Part shown: positions 1-15,428 of the stretch, piece after piece | How positions within the stretch are numbered: the first letter of the stretch is position 1 | Layout: the number at the start of each line of letters is the position of its first letter | From: RBG-16-66-20 sp049651845 | GTDB taxonomy: Bacteria > Pseudomonadota > Gammaproteobacteria > Burkholderiales > SG8-39 | DNA: 21,301 nt | Assembly: GCA_049651845.1 (NCBI GenBank) | Contig: JBASCW010000010.1 | Coordinates: 1-21,301 of the forward strand | Direction of reading: 5' to 3' | Made by a program: the position numbers and the translations under genes | The notes under the pieces: generated by a model | Seen by the model: only the letters and a program-made list of their open reading frames with translations | Databases searched by the model: none | What the model was told of the DNA's origin: nothing

Positions 1-131
1 TGCCGGGGGACAACATCAAGATGGTGGTGACGCTGATCACGCCGGTGGCCATGGAGCAGGGCCTGCGCTTTGCCATCCGCGAGGGCGGCAAGACGGTGGG
101 CGCCGGCGTCGTCGCCAAGGTCATCGAATAA
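1..131 (+). CDS. tuf: Elongation factor Tu, C-terminal end (partial)
   Basis: This is the last 42 complete codons of EF-Tu, the GTPase that delivers aminoacyl-tRNA to the ribosome. The window opens inside a codon and the readable frame begins at base 3 (PGDNIKM...). The segment corresponds to the third beta-barrel domain of EF-Tu. It contains the highly conserved stretch around VAMEQGLRFAIREGG and ends VGAGVVAKVIE followed by TAA at 129-131. The start and the GTPase domain lie outside the window. The next gene, tRNA-Trp, begins only 7 nt after the stop, so the two are very likely co-transcribed and separated by RNA processing. A tuf copy directly before tRNA-Trp and secE is a common betaproteobacterial arrangement. 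Confidence 0.97.
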   Translation, partial: PGDNIKMVVTLITPVAMEQGLRFAIREGGKTVGAGVVAKVIE

Positions 132-138
132 CGGGATT

Positions 139-214
139 AGGGGCATAGCTCAACTGGCAGAGCGTCGGTCTCCAAAACCGAAGGTTGGGGGTTCGATTCC
201 CTCTGCCCCTGCCA
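139..214 (+). tRNA. trnW: tRNA-Trp (anticodon CCA)
   Basis: A complete 76-nt cloverleaf can be folded by eye. The acceptor stem AGGGGCA (139-145) pairs with TGCCCCT (204-210), the discriminator base is G211, and CCA (212-214) is encoded. The anticodon stem TCGGT (165-169) pairs with ACCGA (177-181) around the loop CTCCAAA, which places anticodon CCA at 172-174 and so reads UGG (Trp). The T arm carries the standard GGTTCGATTCC motif. The gene lies 7 nt after tuf and 42 nt before secE, with no promoter visible on either side, so it is most likely released from a tuf-tRNA-secE-nusG transcript by RNase P and 3' processing. Confidence 0.98.
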
Positions 215-256
215 CTGAACGAATAGCGGAACAATTCGCGGAACGGCCGAGAGAAC

Positions 257-610
257 ATGGTGGACAAGATCAAGCTGGCAATCGCCGCGGCGCTCGTCGC
301 GGCCGGCATCGCCGGCTACTACCTGCTCGGCGCGCAGTCGATCCTGCTGCGCATCGCCGCGGTGCTCGCCGGCGTCGCGGCGGCGATCGCCGTCGCCTGG
401 TCGAGCGCCTACGGGCAGCAGTTCGCGGCTTTCGCGCGCGAGTCGCTGGTCGAAGTGCGCAAGGTGGTCTGGCCCACGCGCAAGGAAACGATCCAGACCA
501 CGGCCGCGGTGTTCGCGTTCGTGGTGGTGATGGCGGTGTTCCTCTGGCTGAGCGACAAGACGCTGGAGTGGGTGCTGTATGACCTCGTGCTGGGCTGGAA
601 GAGAACCTAA
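257..610 (+). CDS. secE: Protein translocase subunit SecE
   Basis: SecE is the small essential subunit that clamps SecY in the SecYEG protein-export channel of the inner membrane. The 117-residue product has three hydrophobic stretches at about residues 6-24, 29-48 and 82-98, as in the three-helix SecE of most Proteobacteria. The conserved amphipathic and hinge segment EVRKVVWPTRKET lies at about residues 66-78, just before the last helix, and is the family signature. The ATG at 257 is preceded by only a weak purine-rich stretch (gagagaac). The gene follows tRNA-Trp by 42 nt and its TAA directly abuts the nusG ATG, so translation of the two is probably coupled. Confidence 0.96.
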   Translation: MVDKIKLAIAAALVAAGIAGYYLLGAQSILLRIAAVLAGVAAAIAVAWSSAYGQQFAAFARESLVEVRKVVWPTRKETIQTTAAVFAFVVVMAVFLWLSDKTLEWVLYDLVLGWKRT

Positions 611-1171
611 ATGATGGAAGCCAACGTGACCGAACAGACTGCCAAGCGCTGGTACGTGGTGCACGCCTACTCGGGATTCGAGAAGTCGGTGGCACGCGCG
701 CTCGAGGACCGCATCAACCGCGCCGGCATGAAGGACAAGTTCGGCAAGATCCTGGTGCCGGTGGAGGAGGTCGTCGAAATGAAGGGCGGCCAGAAGCACA
801 TGTCCGAGCGCAAGTTCTTCCCGGGCTACGTGCTGGTCGAGATGGAGATGAACGACGACACCTGGCATCTGGTGAAGAACACCAACAAGGTGACCGGCTT
901 CGTCGGCGGCTCGGCGATGCGGCCGACGCCGATCTCGGAAAAGGAAGTCAACGCCATCATGCAGCAGATGCGCGAGGGCGTGGAAAAGCCCAAGCCCAAG
1001 GTGCTATTCGAGAACGGCGAAATGGTGCGCGTGAAGGACGGTCCGTTCACCGACTTCCAGGGCACTGTCGAGGACGTGAATTACGAAAAGAGCCGCCTGC
1101 GCGTGGCGGTGACGATTTTCGGGCGCTCGACGCCCGTGGAGCTCGAGTTCGGACAGGTTGAAAAAGCGTAA
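611..1171 (+). CDS. nusG: Transcription termination/antitermination factor NusG
   Basis: NusG binds the clamp of RNA polymerase, suppresses pausing, and links transcription to Rho or to the ribosome. The 186-residue product has the N-terminal NGN domain (from about residue 13, starting KRWYVVHAYSGFE and including the conserved SERKFFPGYVLV) and a C-terminal KOW domain (about residues 133-185, with the core MVRVKDGPF..FQG). It ends VEKA like the E. coli protein. The ATG at 611 sits immediately after the secE stop, and a second in-frame ATG at 614 could equally be used. A purine-rich stretch at the end of secE (gaagagaa) can act as the ribosome binding site. The secE-nusG pairing is nearly universal in bacteria. 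Confidence 0.97.
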   Translation: MMEANVTEQTAKRWYVVHAYSGFEKSVARALEDRINRAGMKDKFGKILVPVEEVVEMKGGQKHMSERKFFPGYVLVEMEMNDDTWHLVKNTNKVTGFVGGSAMRPTPISEKEVNAIMQQMREGVEKPKPKVLFENGEMVRVKDGPFTDFQGTVEDVNYEKSRLRVAVTIFGRSTPVELEFGQVEKA

Positions 1172-1194
1172 GCAGGATAACGCGACCCCGGGGA

Positions 1195-1213
1195 GGGCGC
1201 CTGACCGGCGCCC
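1195..1213 (+). promoter_or_regulatory. Stem-loop in the rplK leader (possible L1 operator region)
   Basis: GGGCGCC (1195-1201) pairs perfectly with GGCGCCC (1207-1213) around a 5-nt loop, 27 nt before the rplK start. In enteric bacteria ribosomal protein L1 represses its own operon by binding the rplK leader, so this hairpin lies where such an operator would be. I cannot recognise the specific L1-binding bases. A processing site or a simple structural hairpin is equally possible. No T tract follows, so it does not look like an intrinsic terminator. Confidence 0.3.
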
Positions 1214-1240
1214 GCTTGAACCCACATCAAGGAGAGCAAC

Positions 1241-1672
1241 GTGGCAAAGAAGATAGTCGGTTTCATCAAGCTGCAGGTGCCTGCAGGCAAGGCCAACCCG
1301 GCGCCGCCGATCGGCCCGGCACTCGGCCAGCGCGGCCTGAACATCATGGAGTTCTGCAAGGCCTTCAACGCGCAGACTCAGAAAGTCGAGCCCGGCCTGC
1401 CGCTGCCGGTGGTGATCACTGCCTACGCGGACAAGAGCTTCACCTTCATCATCAAGACGCCGCCGACCACGGTGCTGATCAAGAAGGCGGCCGGCATCGA
1501 GTCCGGCAGCCCGCGCCCGCACACCGACAAGGTGGGCAAGATCACCAGGAAGCAGGTCGAGGAGATCGCCAAGGTCAAGCAGCCGGACCTGAACGCCGCG
1601 AGCCTGGAGGCCGCGATGCGCACGGTCGCCGGCAGCGCGCGCTCCATGGGCATCATCGTGGAGGGCATGTAA
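1241..1672 (+). CDS. rplK: 50S ribosomal protein L11
   Basis: L11 forms the base of the ribosomal stalk with 23S rRNA, contacts EF-G and release factors, and is needed for RelA-dependent stringent response. The product is 143 residues, normal for the family, and carries the hallmark proline-rich N-terminal segment PAPPIGPALGQRGLNIMEF followed by the rRNA-binding C-terminal domain. The start is GTG at 1241, chosen because AAGGAGA lies at the right distance upstream and the protein then begins AKKIVGFIKLQ as in homologues. The stop TAA (1670-1672) abuts the ATG of rplA, implying coupled translation of L11 and L1. Confidence 0.98.
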   Translation: MAKKIVGFIKLQVPAGKANPAPPIGPALGQRGLNIMEFCKAFNAQTQKVEPGLPLPVVITAYADKSFTFIIKTPPTTVLIKKAAGIESGSPRPHTDKVGKITRKQVEEIAKVKQPDLNAASLEAAMRTVAGSARSMGIIVEGM

Positions 1673-2371
1673 ATGACGACCGCCATTTCGAAGCGCCGCA
1701 AGGCCTTCGCCAACAAGGTGGATCGCGCCAAGGCCTACGCGGCGCTGGAGGCGATGAAGCTCGTCAAGGAGACGGCGACGGCCAAGTTCGACGAGTCGGT
1801 CGACGTGGCCGTGAACCTCGGCATCGACACCAAGAAATCGGACCAGACGGTGCGCGGCTCGGTCGTGCTGCCGGCCGGCACCGGCAAGAAGGTGCGCGTG
1901 GCGGTGTTCGCCCAGGGCGACAAGGCGCAGGCGGCCACGGCGGCCGGCGCGGAGCTCGTGGGCATGGAAGACCTCGCCGAGAAGATCAAGGGCGGCAGCC
2001 TGGATTTCGACGTCGTGATCGCCGCGCCGGACGCGATGCGCGTGGTCGGCCAGCTCGGCCAGATCCTCGGGCCGCGCGGCCTGATGCCGAACCCCAAGGT
2101 CGGCACGGTGACGCCGGATGTCGCGGCCGCTGTCAAGAACGCGAAGGGCGGACAGGTGCAGTTCCGCGCCGACAAGACCGGCATCGTGCAATGCACGATC
2201 GGCCGCGCCTCGTTCACGCCGGAGCAGCTGCGCGACAACCTGGGCGCGCTCCTCGATGCGCTGAACAAGTCGAAGCCGGCGAGCACCAAGGGAATTTTTC
2301 TTAAGAAGGTGTCGGTGTCTAGCACGATGGGACTGGGCGTGAAGGTGGACCCGGCCTCGTTGTCGGCTTAG
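1673..2371 (+). CDS. rplA: 50S ribosomal protein L1
   Basis: L1 binds 23S rRNA to form the mobile L1 stalk that moves deacylated tRNA out of the E site; in many bacteria it also represses the rplK-rplA mRNA. The 232-residue product is full length. The conserved RNA-binding segment GQLGQILGPRGLMPNPKVGT is present in the middle of the protein, and the C-terminal KGIFLKKVSVSSTMG segment is typical. The ATG at 1673 directly follows the rplK stop, so no separate ribosome binding site is needed. A 138-nt gap containing the L10 leader separates it from rplJ. Confidence 0.98.
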   Translation: MTTAISKRRKAFANKVDRAKAYAALEAMKLVKETATAKFDESVDVAVNLGIDTKKSDQTVRGSVVLPAGTGKKVRVAVFAQGDKAQAATAAGAELVGMEDLAEKIKGGSLDFDVVIAAPDAMRVVGQLGQILGPRGLMPNPKVGTVTPDVAAAVKNAKGGQVQFRADKTGIVQCTIGRASFTPEQLRDNLGALLDALNKSKPASTKGIFLKKVSVSSTMGLGVKVDPASLSA

Positions 2372-2399
2372 ATGCGGGCGCAGGCGAAGAAGTGCAATT

Positions 2400-2465
2400 G
2401 CTGTCGAAGACCGTAGGAGCCTGAAGGCCGGGCTTAATCGAGCTGTGTCCTACGCAGACGGTGTT
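2400..2465 (+). promoter_or_regulatory. Ribosomal protein L10 leader (autoregulatory RNA)
   Basis: The rplA-rplJ gap holds the classical L10 leader. CGTAGGA (2412-2418) pairs with TCCTACG (2448-2454), and a second helix ACCG (2410-2413) with CGGT (2459-2462) is offset by an asymmetric GCAGA-type bulge, giving the kink-turn-like element recognised by the L10-(L7/L12) complex. In E. coli, binding of that complex to this motif shuts down translation of rplJ and rplL. The motif here closely matches the E. coli leader in the bases around the kink, so the same feedback is inferred. About 45 nt then lead to the rplJ start. Confidence 0.88.
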
Positions 2466-2509
2466 CCTGATTTCCAGGTCACCGTTCAACGCAAGAAAGG
2501 AGTGTGACC

Positions 2510-3040
2510 TTGGGTCTTAACCTAGAGCAGAAGCAGGCGGTCGTAAGCGAGATCGTCGCCCAGCTCGGCAAGGCGCAGGCGGTGATCGTCGCGGAGTACC
2601 GCGGCCTCGACGTCGGCGCGGTGACCGATCTGCGCGCGAAAGCGCGCAAGTCCGGCCTCTACCTGCGCGTGCTGAAGAACACGCTCGCGCGGCGCGCCGT
2701 CAAGGGCACGCCGTTCGAGAAGCTGTCCGACCAGATGGCCGGGCCGCTGATGTACGGCATCGCGCAGGATCCGGTGGCCGGCGCCAAGGTGCTCGCGGCC
2801 TTCGCCAAGGATCACGAGCTGTTCGTGATCAAGGGCGGGGCGATGGCGAACAACCTGATGTCCGTCAAGGACGTCAAGGCGCTCGCGACGCTGCCCAGCA
2901 GGGAAGAGCTGCTGGCCATGCTGCTGGGCACCATGCAGGCGCCGGTGGCGAAGTTCGTGCAGACGCTGAACGAGGTGCCGGGCAGGTTCGTCCGCACGCT
3001 CGCCGCGGTACGCGACGCGCAGGAAAAGAAGGCCGCCTAG
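2510..3040 (+). CDS. rplJ: 50S ribosomal protein L10
   Basis: L10 anchors the L7/L12 dimers to the ribosomal stalk and, with them, represses its own mRNA. With the start used here the product is 176 residues. I chose TTG at 2510 rather than GTG at 2504: the ribosome binding site AAAGGAG ends at 2502, which is 7 nt from the TTG but only 1 nt from the GTG, and the resulting N-terminus MGLNLEQK matches the (A/S)LNL pattern of other L10 proteins. The conserved segments VAEYRGL and LRVLKNTLARRAV are present. The C-terminal helix that holds L7/L12 runs from about residue 130 to the end. It lies downstream of the L10 leader and 49 nt before rplL. Confidence 0.96.
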   Translation: MGLNLEQKQAVVSEIVAQLGKAQAVIVAEYRGLDVGAVTDLRAKARKSGLYLRVLKNTLARRAVKGTPFEKLSDQMAGPLMYGIAQDPVAGAKVLAAFAKDHELFVIKGGAMANNLMSVKDVKALATLPSREELLAMLLGTMQAPVAKFVQTLNEVPGRFVRTLAAVRDAQEKKAA

Positions 3041-3089
3041 GCAAACGCATACGCAGTAATCAGGAACCCTTACGAATCAGGAGATGACG

Positions 3090-3470
3090 ATGGAACGTGC
3101 ACAAATTCTGGAAGCAGTATCGAAACTGACCGTCCTGGAGCTCTCGCAGCTCATCAAGGACATGGAAGAGAAGTTCGGTGTGTCGGCCGCGGCGGCAGTC
3201 GCGGTTGCGGCGCCGGCGGGCGGCGGCGCTGCCGCGGGCGGCGCGGCGGCCGAGGAGAAGACCGAGTTCACGGTCATGCTCGCCGCCGTGGGCGACAACA
3301 AGGTCAACGTGATCAAGGCGGTTCGCGAGGTCACCAGCCTGGGCCTCAAGGAGGCCAAGGACCTGGTGGACGGCGCTCCCAAGCCCGTGAAGGAGGGCGT
3401 CTCGAAGGCCGACGCCGACGCGATCGCGAAGAAGCTGACCGACGCTGGCGCAAAAGTCGAAATCAAGTAG
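3090..3470 (+). CDS. rplL: 50S ribosomal protein L7/L12
   Basis: L7/L12 is the multicopy stalk protein that recruits and activates translational GTPases. The 126-residue product has the N-terminal dimerisation and L10-binding helices (about residues 3-32, with MEEKFGVSA), an Ala/Gly-rich flexible hinge (about 33-53) and the C-terminal globular domain with KTEF and GLGLKEAKDLV-like segments (here LGLKEAKDLVDG). Two ATGs compete. The one at 3090 is preferred because AGGAG (3079-3083) is 6 nt upstream of it but touches the one at 3084. The product ends in VEIK, as expected for the family. Confidence 0.97.
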   Translation: MERAQILEAVSKLTVLELSQLIKDMEEKFGVSAAAAVAVAAPAGGGAAAGGAAAEEKTEFTVMLAAVGDNKVNVIKAVREVTSLGLKEAKDLVDGAPKPVKEGVSKADADAIAKKLTDAGAKVEIK

Positions 3471-3482
3471 TGGAACTTCAGG

Positions 3483-3513
3483 TCCGGGACGGGGTCACAG
3501 ACCCCCTCCCGGA
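3483..3513 (+). promoter_or_regulatory. Strong hairpin between rplL and rpoB (attenuator or processing site)
   Basis: TCCGGGA (3483-3489) pairs with TCCCGGA (3507-3513) and GGGGTC (3491-3496) pairs with GACCCC (3500-3505), with one C/C mismatch and a 3-nt loop. This makes a 13-bp, very GC-rich stem 12 nt after the rplL stop. In E. coli the rplL-rpoB gap holds a partial terminator and an RNase III site that set the excess of stalk protein over polymerase. By position this hairpin is the likely counterpart. The following bases (GCTTTGCATT) contain no real T tract, so partial termination or processing is more plausible than full termination. Confidence 0.7.
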
Positions 3514-3565
3514 GCTTTGCATTGGCAGGATTTGACCCTTTGCCGCAGGGGATTTAGGAGCTTTC

Positions 3566-7852
<4,287 letters not shown>

Positions 7853-7855
7853 GCG

Positions 7856-12061
<4,206 letters not shown>

Positions 12062-12079
12062 CCTCCGCGGCCACCTCCG

Positions 12080-12493
12080 TCAGCGCTTGCCCTCCAGCCG
12101 CAACAGCCCGAGCACGATCTCCATGACCATCTTCTTGTGCGGCTCGCTCAAGGCGTCGAATTTCGCCGCTAGCCAGCCGGGGCTCACCTGGTAGGCCGCG
12201 GGCTCCTGCCTGAGCGCGAGGTGTTGCCGCCCGGTCCTGGGTTCGGCTTCGCCGAACCTGAGCCAGTGCGGCGAAATCTCCAGCCACAAGGCGAGAGTGC
12301 GCATCTTGTCCTGGGACGGTAGCGATTCGCCAAGGAGCCATTTGCGCACCGCCTGAGCGGTCACCGGCGCGCCTTGGTAGCGCAGGTTGAATTCCCGCGC
12401 GATGCCGGTGGCTCCCCGTGCGGCCACTTTGGTTCGCCGCAGGCTGTCGCGCAGACGTCGGCTAAAGCCTTGTTTTTCATCGGTAAGCGACAT
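12080..12493 (-). CDS. Small helix-turn-helix regulator (XRE/CI-like)
   Basis: The product is 137 residues if it starts at the ATG at 12493 (MSLTDEKQGF). The frame stays open to a TTG at 12547, but the extra 18 residues do not look like part of the fold. The region at about residues 29-72 reads as an HTH domain: AREFNLRY, then a turn with AVRKWLLGESLPSQDKM in which the recognition helix would lie, then LALWLEISPHWLRFGE. This pattern (F-x-RLR near the start, KWL.GE..P, WL...W.R.GE) is that of small XRE/phage-repressor-like regulators common in betaproteobacteria. The C-terminal part is helical and may dimerise. No clear ribosome binding site precedes the ATG. It converges on rpoC (18 nt) and diverges from the GGDEF gene, which is a natural target. 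Confidence 0.8.
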   Translation of the reverse strand: MSLTDEKQGFSRRLRDSLRRTKVAARGATGIAREFNLRYQGAPVTAQAVRKWLLGESLPSQDKMRTLALWLEISPHWLRFGEAEPRTGRQHLALRQEPAAYQVSPGWLAAKFDALSEPHKKMVMEIVLGLLRLEGKR

Positions 12494-12535
12494 GCCCGGA
12501 AAATAGCACCAAGGGCGGCCGGCGATGGCTACCGT

Positions 12536-12557
12536 CAGTTGCGGCAATAATTAACTG
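12536..12557. promoter_or_regulatory. Divergent regulatory region with possible operator and -10
   Basis: The gap between the HTH gene and the GGDEF gene contains an inverted repeat CAGTT (12536-12540), 12 nt, AACTG (12553-12557). Inside it lies AATAAT (12546-12551), five of six matches to a sigma-70 -10 box on the + strand. A repressor bound to the repeat would cover that -10 box. No convincing -35 is visible. The arms are only 5 bp, so chance is a real alternative. Confidence 0.25.
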
Positions 12558-13501
12558 TGAGTAGCATCTACATTGGTTCGAAGCGCCGCATCGGAAACCA
12601 CGCATCGGAGACCAGTGTGACCTGGCGCAAGCTCGGTCTGGCAGACGTCATCGAAGAAATCCCGATCGGGGTGGCGGTGACGCGCCCCGACGGATGCATC
12701 GAGTACGCCAATGCGCAGTTGAACGCCTGGCTCGGGGAATCCGCAGACGGACTCCTCGGCCGCCGCCTGGCGGTGCTCAAGGAGGGCGAGCCCCGGCTCA
12801 CCACGATCGACGCAGGGCAATGGCGGGAAGAGTCGTGCTTGCATCCCGCCGCGGGCGGCACGGTTCGCGTAATGGAGACGGTGCACCCGGTGCATGATGA
12901 GTGCGGCGCGCTCGCGTGTCGCATCCACTTTCTTCAGGCTCTCGACGAACGCAAGCCCGCCGGATCGCCGGCATCGCTCGCCTTCTACGATGCGCTTACC
13001 GGGCTGCCGAACGGGATCCTGTTCGAGGACCGGTTGGCGGAGGAAATCCGGAGGGCCGAACGGCAAGCGGATGGTTTTGCGCTCTTTTGCATCGACGTCG
13101 ATCGCTTCAATACGGTCAGCGACGCCTGGAGAGACGACACCGGCGACCGGCTACTGCACGAAGCCGCCAGGCGCATGTCTCTCGCGCTGCGCGGCAACGA
13201 CATGCTGGCCCGCCTGCAGGGAGGTGAATTCGCCGCCTATGTCGAGGACGTGAAAACCCACGCCGATGCCTGCACCGCGGCGGAGAAACTGTTCGCGCTA
13301 TGCGGCGAACGCTACGAGGTGGACGGCTCGTTCCTGCGCGTTACCCTGGGCGTTGGGATAAGCCTGTACCCGCAGGATGGGTGCGACGCGGCGGCGCTGC
13401 TGGCGCAGGCGGACCGCGCGATGCGCCTGGTCAAGGCGCAAGGCCGCAACTGCTACGGTCTGGCCCCCGCCTCGCACGACCTGCGCCGGGACAACGGATG
13501 A
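12557..13501 (+). CDS. PAS-GGDEF protein with degenerate active site, probable c-di-GMP sensor
   Basis: The 314-residue product has a PAS-like domain (about residues 28-130: IPIGVAVTRPDG, IEYANAQLNAWLG, then LDERK at the end) and a GGDEF domain (about 143-303: YDALTGLPN, FCIDVDRF). The signature is QGGEF (221-225) instead of GGDEF, so the acidic third position that binds metal and supports cyclase chemistry is Gly. The RxxD inhibitory c-di-GMP site, R212-G-N-D215, stands exactly five residues before the motif and is intact. A metal-binding Asp in IDVD is also kept. I infer a c-di-GMP receptor rather than a cyclase. The start is uncertain: GTG 12557 has no ribosome binding site, while GTG 12617 (residue 21) has GGAG 7 nt upstream and may be the true start. 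It converges with yheS, 16 nt apart. Confidence 0.88.
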   Translation: MSSIYIGSKRRIGNHASETSVTWRKLGLADVIEEIPIGVAVTRPDGCIEYANAQLNAWLGESADGLLGRRLAVLKEGEPRLTTIDAGQWREESCLHPAAGGTVRVMETVHPVHDECGALACRIHFLQALDERKPAGSPASLAFYDALTGLPNGILFEDRLAEEIRRAERQADGFALFCIDVDRFNTVSDAWRDDTGDRLLHEAARRMSLALRGNDMLARLQGGEFAAYVEDVKTHADACTAAEKLFALCGERYEVDGSFLRVTLGVGISLYPQDGCDAAALLAQADRAMRLVKAQGRNCYGLAPASHDLRRDNG

Positions 13502-13517
13502 TCGCGCGGCGTTCCAT

Positions 13518-15407
13518 TCACCGGACTGCATGTTCCAGTTGCTGCTGCTTTCCCAGCCATTCGCTCTCGAGTTCGCCGATTTCCCGCGCGACATGCGCCT
13601 GGTCGAGCAGCGCGGTTTCCAGCGCCGCTCTCGAAGCGCCCTGGTAGATCGCCGGGTCGGCGAGCCGTGCCTCGATCTCGGCCTTGCGCGCCTGCAGCCG
13701 GCCGATCAGATCCTCCAGGCGCTTGATCCGCGCTTCCAGGCTTTTCCTGGTTGCCGCCGGCATTTTCCCGGGCGCAGGAGCCGGCGTGGACGGCCTCGGA
13801 GGCGCTGCGCTTTCCTTCGCGTCCTGCTTGCTTTTCAGCAGCCAGTCGCGGTAGTCCTCCAGGTCGCCGTCGAAGGCGCGCAGGCGCCCGTCGGCGGCGA
13901 TGAGGAACTGCTCGGTGGTGGCGCGCAGCAGGTGCCGGTCGTGCGACACCAGCACCAGCGTGCCCTCGAACTGCGCGAGCGCCACGGTGAGCGCCTCGCG
14001 CGTCTCCAGGTCCAGGTGGTTGGTCGGTTCGTCCAGCAGCAGCAGGTTGGGGCGCTGCCAGACGATGAGCGCGAGCGCGAGGCGCGCCTTCTCGCCGCCC
14101 GAGAAGGCGGCGATCGGCCCGAGCGCCATGTCGCCGGGAAAGTTGAACATGCCGAGGAAGTTGCGCAGCTCCTGCTCGCGCGGCTCATGGCCCGTGCTTT
14201 GCGCGAGGCGCTGCAGGTGCAGCAGCGGCGACGCCGCGTCGTCGAGCATCTCGAGCTGGTGCTGCGCGAAATAGCCCACCACGAGCCCCTTGTTGAACGT
14301 GGCCGTGCCGGCGAGCGGCGCCAGCGTGCGCGCGATCGTCTTGATGAACGTCGACTTGCCAGCGCCGTTGACCCCGAGCAGGCCGTAGCGCTCGCCCGAC
14401 TGCAGCGAGAAATCGATGCCGGACAGCACGGCGTTCGCGCCGTAGCCGGCCGACACGCCATCCAGCACGAGCAGCGGGTTGGGTGCGCGCAGCGGCTCGC
14501 GGAACTCGAAAGAGAACGGCGCCGCGACGTGCAGGGGCGCCAGGTCCTCCATCCTGGCGAGCATCTTCATGCGGCTCTGCGCCTGGCGTGCCTTGGTGGC
14601 CTTGGCCTTGAAGCGGTCGATGAACGATTGCAGGTGCGCGCGCTCCCGTTCCTGCTTTTCCCGTTGACTGGCCGCCAGCACCACCGCCTGCGCGCGCTGC
14701 ACCTCGAACTCGGAGTAGTTGCCCGAATAGCGGCGCAGCTTCTTCTGGTCGATGTGCAGGATTGTGGTGACCACGCCGTCGAGGAAGTCGCGGTCGTGCG
14801 AGATCACCAGCAGCGTGCCCGCGTAGCGCTTGAGCCACTCCTCGACCCAGAGGATGGCGTCCAGGTCAAGGTGGTTGGTCGGCTCGTCCAGCAGCAGCAG
14901 GTCCGAGGGGCACATCAGCGCCTGCGCGAGGTTCAGTCGCATGCGCCAGCCGCCGGAGAAGCTCGAAACCGGGCTTGCCAATTCATCGTGCTTGAAACCC
15001 AGGCCCACGAGCAGCTGCTCTGCGCGCGAGCGCACCGTGTAGGCGCCCGCGTCGCCGAGCGCGGCGTGCAGCTCGCCGATCAGGTTGCCGTCGTTGTCGT
15101 GCTCGGCCTGGACGAGCCGCTGTTCGAGCTGGCGCAGGTGCGTGTCGCCGTCGATCGCGTACTCGAGCGCCGGGCGCTCGAGCGCCGGCGTCTCCTGCGC
15201 CACGTGCGCCACGCGCCATTGCGGCGGAAAGTCGGCGTCGCCCTTGTCGGCGTGCAGCTCGCCGCGCAGCAGCGCGAACAGGCTCGACTTGCCCGAGCCG
15301 TTGGCGCCGATCAGGCCGATGCGGTCGCCCGGATTGAGCGTCGCGTCGGCGCCTTCGAGCAGCACCTTGCTGCCGCGCGCAAGCGTAATGTTGGAGAAAC
15401 GGATCAT
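13518..15407 (-). CDS. yheS: ABC-F family ATPase YheS
   Basis: This soluble protein of 629 residues has two ABC ATPase domains in one chain and no membrane segment, as in the ribosome-associated ABC-F family. Domain 1 has Walker A GANGSGKS (34-41), signature SFSGG (149-153) and Walker B LLLLDEPTNHLD (170-181). The inter-domain linker, rich in charged residues (about 240-300), would reach the ribosomal P/E site. Domain 2 has Walker A GVNGAGKS (345-352), FSGGEK (435-440) and LLLLDEPTNHLD (455-466). A Pro/Ala-rich spacer (about 533-550) leads to a C-terminal coiled coil (about 553-629). Overall sequence and length match E. coli YheS (637 aa) rather than Uup or EttA. The start MIRFSN at 15407 matches homologues; no ribosome binding site is obvious. 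Confidence 0.94.
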   Translation of the reverse strand: MIRFSNITLARGSKVLLEGADATLNPGDRIGLIGANGSGKSSLFALLRGELHADKGDADFPPQWRVAHVAQETPALERPALEYAIDGDTHLRQLEQRLVQAEHDNDGNLIGELHAALGDAGAYTVRSRAEQLLVGLGFKHDELASPVSSFSGGWRMRLNLAQALMCPSDLLLLDEPTNHLDLDAILWVEEWLKRYAGTLLVISHDRDFLDGVVTTILHIDQKKLRRYSGNYSEFEVQRAQAVVLAASQREKQERERAHLQSFIDRFKAKATKARQAQSRMKMLARMEDLAPLHVAAPFSFEFREPLRAPNPLLVLDGVSAGYGANAVLSGIDFSLQSGERYGLLGVNGAGKSTFIKTIARTLAPLAGTATFNKGLVVGYFAQHQLEMLDDAASPLLHLQRLAQSTGHEPREQELRNFLGMFNFPGDMALGPIAAFSGGEKARLALALIVWQRPNLLLLDEPTNHLDLETREALTVALAQFEGTLVLVSHDRHLLRATTEQFLIAADGRLRAFDGDLEDYRDWLLKSKQDAKESAAPPRPSTPAPAPGKMPAATRKSLEARIKRLEDLIGRLQARKAEIEARLADPAIYQGASRAALETALLDQAHVAREIGELESEWLGKQQQLEHAVR

Positions 15408-15428
15408 GCGGACCGTGAGGGGCCCGCG

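Noticed and set aside
1195..1213. Hairpin before rplK as an intrinsic terminator
   Set aside because: No T tract follows it, and a strong ribosome binding site and rplK come directly after.
12494..12547. Longer form of the HTH regulator starting at TTG 12547
   Set aside because: The 18 added residues do not resemble the family's N-terminus, and the frame would cover the probable divergent promoter; ATG 12493 is preferred.
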